NCBI GenBank assembly: GCA_016185605.1
Contig: JACPNG010000002.1
Location: 1 to 44,872, forward strand
DNA from: Candidatus Woesearchaeota archaeon
GTDB taxonomy: Archaea > Nanobdellota > Nanobdellia > SCGC-AAA011-G17 > JACPNG01
Direction of reading: 5' to 3'
DNA: 44,872 nucleotides
In this document: positions 41,030-44,872 of the stretch, piece after piece
How the letters are laid out: each line of letters opens with the position of its first letter
Position numbering within the stretch: position 1 is the stretch's first letter
Translations under genes and position numbers: made by a program
Notes under the pieces: model-generated
Seen by the model: only the letters and a program-made list of their open reading frames with translations
Databases searched by the model: none
Told to the model about the DNA's origin: nothing

Positions 41030-41109
41030 GAGCAGAAAGATTACCTCTTTTATCCATTAAAGAATGGTTTTATTTATGCTTAAATAGTTTTTTAATATTT
41101 TATTTATTA

Positions 41110-41448
41110 TTATTCTGATATCTCTACAACTATTCTATCCCTGCTTTCAGGATGTATATTAACCTCTTTGCCTTTTTTTAGTTTTAAAAATTCTATAAGT
41201 CTTCTTGGAAGCCTTATATCCAATGTTGTTCCTGCCTGTCCAATCTTGGTTTTCGCTTCTAGTCCCCAAAGTCCCTTTTGTTTCGCGATATCAGTCATTT
41301 TTTTTGAAGTTTCCTCATCAAAGAATATTTCACTGCATTTTGGGCATTTCAATGCATCAAACTTCCCCAGACTAATTCCATAAAGATTGTATTCTATCCT
41401 TTCTTTCTTCAAATTTCCTTTTTCACATATATAGCATTTTTCATTCAT
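41110..41448 (-). CDS. Zinc-finger plus AbrB-type protein, candidate antitoxin (second module)
   Basis: 112 residues of the same plan: CYICEKG and CPKCSE form the YgiT-like finger, and TTLDIRLPRRLIEFLKLKK with GKEVNIHP the AbrB fold. It starts 9 bases after the candidate toxin stop. It converges with the first module's antitoxin. Confidence 0.8.
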   Translation of the reverse strand: MNEKCYICEKGNLKKERIEYNLYGISLGKFDALKCPKCSEIFFDEETSKKMTDIAKQKGLWGLEAKTKIGQAGTTLDIRLPRRLIEFLKLKKGKEVNIHPESRDRIVVEISE

Positions 41449-41457
41449 ATTCCCACC

Positions 41458-41661
41458 TTATTCAATTGTGACTGTCTTTATTATATAATTATCTCCTCTT
41501 ACTTTATAACAGACTCCAATATATGAATATATTGACTTAAATCCATCTGTCTGGACAATTTTAGAGCCTCTTTTTATTGTTTTTTTTATCTGCTCTTCCT
41601 CTACTCCCCTGTCAAACATTTGTTGTCTTGCATGATCTGTGATTATCAGCCTCAAAGTCAT
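41458..41661 (-). CDS. DUF4258-like protein, candidate toxin (second module)
   Basis: 67 residues: LIITDHARQQMFDRGVEEEQ, KRGSKIVQTDGF and YIIKTVTIE, the pattern of DUF4258 proteins (conserved His, Arg and the final T-V strand). It is shorter and only distantly like the first module's protein. It is upstream of its antitoxin, and a perfect palindrome precedes it. Confidence 0.8.
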   Translation of the reverse strand: MTLRLIITDHARQQMFDRGVEEEQIKKTIKRGSKIVQTDGFKSIYSYIGVCYKVRGDNYIIKTVTIE

Positions 41662-41669
41662 CAGCTCTT

Positions 41670-41691
41670 ATTACTTATAATTATAAGTAAT
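41670..41691 (-). promoter_or_regulatory. Palindromic operator of the second module
   Basis: ATTACTTATAA followed by its exact complement TTATAAGTAAT, a 22-base perfect palindrome, 9 bases before the toxin ATG and next to a TATA-like box (41694-41704). It shares the TTATAA half-site core with the first module's operator. Confidence 0.65.
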
Positions 41692-41710
41692 TATTTATAT
41701 ATAAACCTTT

Positions 41711-43459
41711 CTATCTATTCAATAAATAGATTACTAATTTAGATATAGAATCTGAATTTATTGTCCCCATTTTCTCATTATCAATAAATACTTCCTTTCC
41801 TTCTAACTTTAAAGTCTTTCCAAGCCCAAAATTCTCATTTATCATCTTATTAAGCAATGCTGAGTCTTCCCCTTGTATTCCGGCGCTTTTTATATTATTC
41901 AGCATATCCTCTTTTAATAATGAGTCTCCTATCCCAAAAAAGTCTATAGCTCTCAACAAATTCGGATTTTTTATCTCAAATTTTGTTTCTATATTTAATG
42001 CGTTATTGGCGATTGCGTCTTTGATAAACTTCTCTTGAATATTTGAATTTTTTAACAAGTCATTTTTACCGAAATCATCTTGATTAAGATTAAGATTTGG
42101 CTGCTCAAACTTGGAAGGGTCAAAATCAAGCTTGGTGTTAATGTCCAATAAGCCACCATTAGTTCCTTTTGTCCCAATCATCTCTATTCCTATAAGTTTA
42201 TTTGAATCATCTTTAATAAACTTGTAATTATCCATCTGGGGCTCATTGCCTAAAAAATGCTTTACCTGGTTAAAAGTAAACTCCTTATCATTAAGCATTA
42301 ATGGATCTTTAGTTTCTATAATTATTCCTGGAACTCTTATGTCATTTGGCTTATATCCATTAAGATATTCTCCAAAAGCTCCAATTGAATAGCTTGGCTT
42401 CGGCAGAAAATCTGTTCCATCTGTTATGTACTTAAATTTGAATGTAGGATTATTGCCGTTAATTCCTACTTGATGATTTGAGAATAATGAAGGAATATCT
42501 GTCTTTTCTACTGGACCGAATGGCTTTATGTTTATACTATCTTTACTTTCAAATCCAAATTTGTCATTAATGCTGTAGAATGTATTGTATAATCCCTCTT
42601 TATTTCTTAAGGAGATGCTTGATTCCCCCTGCAGTGTAAATGAATTCCCTTCAACAGCAACATAATTTCCAGAATATTTTCCATTGCTAAAATAGATATC
42701 AAAATTTCTTCCTTTTATTATCTTGTCATCCTTGAAATATTCAACAAAGCCATCTCTTACATTTATATCGCCGTTTAATTTTATTTTTGAGGTTGGGTCT
42801 TCTACTATTATTTTGCCTCCTTGTTTCGGCAATATTTCAGTGTCTTTTGGAACTATTGTGGAATAATCATTGTTTATTATAATCCTGGAAGCCTTTGGCA
42901 GGTTGTATACTGCATCTTTTAATTTCAGATTTTCTTTCGGAGATATCTCAAATCCGCCTTTTGGCAATGACTTGATATCTGCTCCAGAATATTGATTGTT
43001 ATTCAAATCCAATTCAATGTTTCCAGATTTTATTTTCCAGTCCCCAAGGTATTCAACTTTTCCAAAGCTAACATCCACATTTCCATTAATCTTTCCACTC
43101 AAAAACTTATTTGCTATGGAAAATAAATTGTCTTCTATTTTATTTGCATCTTTAAGGAATTTATTAGCTATAACTTCAGAATTTTTTGAAAATTCAACCT
43201 CGTTTAGATATCTTATAAATACTTTCTTGTTTATATCATTTACATCTACTTTATTTAGGTAATTAAAATAGATCTCTTCATTATCCTTAAATGGAAGATT
43301 CTCCAATAATCTTGTTGGATATTCTGGATTGTTGAAATTAGCAGGATCCTTAAGCCATTCTATTTTTTGTTCTAAAGTCAAGCTTAGAAAATCCTGGGCA
43401 TATGTTGTACTTATAAATATCAAAAACAAGATCATTACAATGTTATAAATTAATTTCAT
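41711..43459 (-). CDS. Large secreted protein, 582 residues
   Basis: A signal peptide (MILFLIFISTTYA) is followed by about 560 residues with repeated short strands such as LNGDINVRDGFVEYFKDDK and GKYSGNYVAVEGNSFTLQG, reading like a beta-solenoid. It shows no membrane anchor at the end and almost no Cys. The start is 2 bases after the upstream surface gene, so they are co-transcribed. Function unknown. Confidence 0.75.
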   Translation of the reverse strand: MKLIYNIVMILFLIFISTTYAQDFLSLTLEQKIEWLKDPANFNNPEYPTRLLENLPFKDNEEIYFNYLNKVDVNDINKKVFIRYLNEVEFSKNSEVIANKFLKDANKIEDNLFSIANKFLSGKINGNVDVSFGKVEYLGDWKIKSGNIELDLNNNQYSGADIKSLPKGGFEISPKENLKLKDAVYNLPKASRIIINNDYSTIVPKDTEILPKQGGKIIVEDPTSKIKLNGDINVRDGFVEYFKDDKIIKGRNFDIYFSNGKYSGNYVAVEGNSFTLQGESSISLRNKEGLYNTFYSINDKFGFESKDSINIKPFGPVEKTDIPSLFSNHQVGINGNNPTFKFKYITDGTDFLPKPSYSIGAFGEYLNGYKPNDIRVPGIIIETKDPLMLNDKEFTFNQVKHFLGNEPQMDNYKFIKDDSNKLIGIEMIGTKGTNGGLLDINTKLDFDPSKFEQPNLNLNQDDFGKNDLLKNSNIQEKFIKDAIANNALNIETKFEIKNPNLLRAIDFFGIGDSLLKEDMLNNIKSAGIQGEDSALLNKMINENFGLGKTLKLEGKEVFIDNEKMGTINSDSISKLVIYLLNR

Positions 43460-43460
43460 A

Positions 43461-44279
43461 TTATCCTCTTAAAAATCCTGGAATTAATTTTTCAGTTTCC
43501 AATGATATTTTATCTTTATTGACTATATCAAATTTATTTGCAAATTGAAACATAAATAATTGGTCATTAATAATTGATTTATTGTCTATTAATGAAAAAA
43601 CAATAACTTCTTTGTTATGCGGATAAACAGCTATGTTAACATCAAATGTGCTCATTAAATCATAAGGCAGCCACCCTTTATCTTTTATTTCCTCTTCTAT
43701 TATTTTGTTTGACAGTTCATGAATATATTTAAGCCTGACAGGAATCTCAACTCTAAAATCCTTAAATTTAATTCTTGAGTTATCTCTTATTATTTCTATT
43801 GGCTTTTCAACCTCGAAGAATATTTTTTCTTTTATCATTGTTTTTGCTGATGTTCCCTTGTAACTAATTTTAGTCTTATCATTAAAAGCTGAAAAGTCAT
43901 CTAAACAGAAATCCAATGCAATATCAATATAATTTGATAATTCACCTTCCATAGTTTCAATTGAAGGCAGTGTATTATTTCCAAGAGAATATCCATAATT
44001 TACAAAAGAGTTTCCTATTATAAGATTATTTGGATTTTCATTTATTGTGCCGCCATGCAATCCCAGGGATAAAACCCCCTGAATGGCTGTTTTTTTCAGG
44101 CAATCTTGGACATAATTTCTAATATCATTCTCTAAATCATATAAATCAACCTCTTCTTCAATATTTTTTTGCGACATATCTAATATTCCAAGATTATTAA
44201 TATAAATAAAGAATCCTAATATGGCTATAATAACTATAGCTGTCAATAAATAAAGAGTTATCTGGCCTCTTTTTTGCAT
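43461..44279 (-). CDS. K-G-Q-anchored surface protein, 272 residues
   Basis: Begins MQKRGQITLYLLTAIVIIAI, the same head and membrane helix plan as at 38711-40339 and 7392-7871. The next segment, DLENDIRNYVQDCLKKTA, is followed by LSLGLHGGTI. The rest is an extracellular domain of mixed fold. It is probably in one transcript with the large secreted protein. Confidence 0.8.
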   Translation of the reverse strand: MQKRGQITLYLLTAIVIIAILGFFIYINNLGILDMSQKNIEEEVDLYDLENDIRNYVQDCLKKTAIQGVLSLGLHGGTINENPNNLIIGNSFVNYGYSLGNNTLPSIETMEGELSNYIDIALDFCLDDFSAFNDKTKISYKGTSAKTMIKEKIFFEVEKPIEIIRDNSRIKFKDFRVEIPVRLKYIHELSNKIIEEEIKDKGWLPYDLMSTFDVNIAVYPHNKEVIVFSLIDNKSIINDQLFMFQFANKFDIVNKDKISLETEKLIPGFLRG

Positions 44280-44319
44280 AACTAGTAATTATCTAGAATG
44301 ATTATATATTTTTTGGTGG

Positions 44320-44872
44320 TTATATTACACATTGTCCATCTATGAATGTTCCTTCTTTGCATTTATAGCATCCGTTGTTATAGCATATAGCATCATCTGG
44401 ACAGCCACAGCTATCGCATTTTGGAATTAAATTTCCCTGGTCGCAATAAAATCCTTTTAACGAAGAGCATTCATTATAAGGAGTATTATCATAGCATCTT
44501 TGCAATGGCTTTTTTATGTATTCATTAATGTCAAAACAATTTAATTTCCAGTATTTTGATGATTCCGTGGCTGATCCCCTGCAATCACTGCATGTAGCAT
44601 CCCATATCTCAAATCTGCCATCATTATCTACTCCAACAACTAGATGATCTATTCCATAGCCTTGTGTATCTGCAAAGCATAAATTCACATTTTTTATTCC
44701 AGAATTTATGAATAAGGAAGATAGTAATACGCTCATATCTGTGCATTCCCCATACCCTTTTACCAATGTCAATACAGGGGGATTTACATAGCTATTCTGC
44801 CAGTCTGGAACTCGCTGATATTTTACATTTGATCTGACAAAATTTATTAAATATTCTTTTATTTTTGATTCA
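44320..44872 (-). CDS. Transglutaminase-like surface protein, partial
   Basis: The frame is open to the window edge (5' end missing). The transglutaminase-like triad is visible: Cys in GYGECTDMSVLLSSLF, His in GIDHLVVGV and Asp in EIWDATCSD. Upstream in the same frame lie VRSNVKYQRVPDWQNS and NPPVLTLVKG, the typical lead-in. A C-terminal tail of about 50 residues carries about nine Cys. It may be a surface protease or crosslinker. Confidence 0.8.
   Translation of the reverse strand, partial: ESKIKEYLINFVRSNVKYQRVPDWQNSYVNPPVLTLVKGYGECTDMSVLLSSLFINSGIKNVNLCFADTQGYGIDHLVVGVDNDGRFEIWDATCSDCRGSATESSKYWKLNCFDINEYIKKPLQRCYDNTPYNECSSLKGFYCDQGNLIPKCDSCGCPDDAICYNNGCYKCKEGTFIDGQCVI

Noticed and set aside
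1-44872. CRISPR arrays, insertion sequences, prophage genes
   Set aside because: No regularly spaced repeats, transposases, terminal inverted repeats, integrases or phage structural genes were seen.

Overview
The window is a stretch of chromosome from a low-GC archaeon. The archaeal or eukaryote-type machinery is plain: ribosomal proteins eL43, eL18, eL21, eL15 and eL40, RNA polymerase subunits Rpo3, Rpo4, Rpo10 and Rpo12, prefoldin beta, aIF5A, Orc1/Cdc6, Hjc, Pth2, RNase P component 4 and archaeal SepF. Small proteins that start with a K/R-G-Q motif before a membrane helix, a 56-residue single histone-fold protein, lamin-tail surface proteins and very tight spacing suggest a DPANN lineage of the Woesearchaeota/Pacearchaeota kind. 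That placement is an inference from gene content. Many promoters are a TTTATAAA-type box 22-33 bases before the start codon, so many transcripts are probably nearly leaderless. Shine-Dalgarno sites occur mainly inside operons.

Layout. 0-3 kb: Ogg2 DNA glycosylase, a membrane-anchored small protein, a TGS-domain GTPase, an MscS channel, a micropeptide gene and a decayed ABC-exporter relic. 3-5.6 kb (minus): tRNA-Pro, DoxX, an unknown gene, eL43, Rpo12, prefoldin beta, UPF0147 and SepF. 5.6-8.4 kb: Pth2, unknown genes, 5S rRNA, a RibL-like nucleotidyltransferase, RNase P component 4 and a pilin-like protein. 8.3-14.7 kb (minus): the ribosome/RNA polymerase supercluster eL21-Rpo4-DUF655 | uS13-uS4-uS11-orf144-Rpo3-tRNA-Leu-eL18-orf75-uL13-uS9-Rpo10, with two unknown genes inside it. 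14.7-16.4 kb: Elp3, interrupted by one in-frame UGA at a conserved zinc-site cysteine. 16.5-23.8 kb: fused GMP synthase, RDD protein, SppA, Rieske protein, Cdc6, a ferredoxin, two tiny coupled genes, DUF460 and a phosphoesterase. 24-26.6 kb (minus): aIF5A-eL40-site-2 protease-TatD-micropeptide. 26.7-34.3 kb: LOG protein, eL15, acylphosphatase, PyrE/PyrF, a THUMP methyltransferase-like protein, histone-fold protein, Hjc, lamin-tail surface protein and a HIT protein.

34.5-38.0 kb holds the most unusual unit. It is a four-gene, overlapping, one-promoter cluster: an RlmN-like radical SAM enzyme with a changed cysteine pattern, a homologue of beta-RFAP synthase (the methanopterin entry enzyme; reading frame shifted at an A7 run), a SAM methyltransferase with a novel N-terminal part, and a small Cys-tailed protein. 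Arg CGN codons, rare elsewhere here, recur in it, so it looks imported. It may make or modify an aryl- or pterin-ribofuranosyl compound, or use this chemistry on RNA.

38.2-44.9 kb is a cell-surface region: a Gly-rich secreted protein, two K-G-Q-anchored surface proteins, a large secreted protein and a transglutaminase-like protein running off the window. In its middle sit two convergent DUF4258-like/zinc-finger-AbrB toxin-antitoxin-type modules, each with a palindromic operator.
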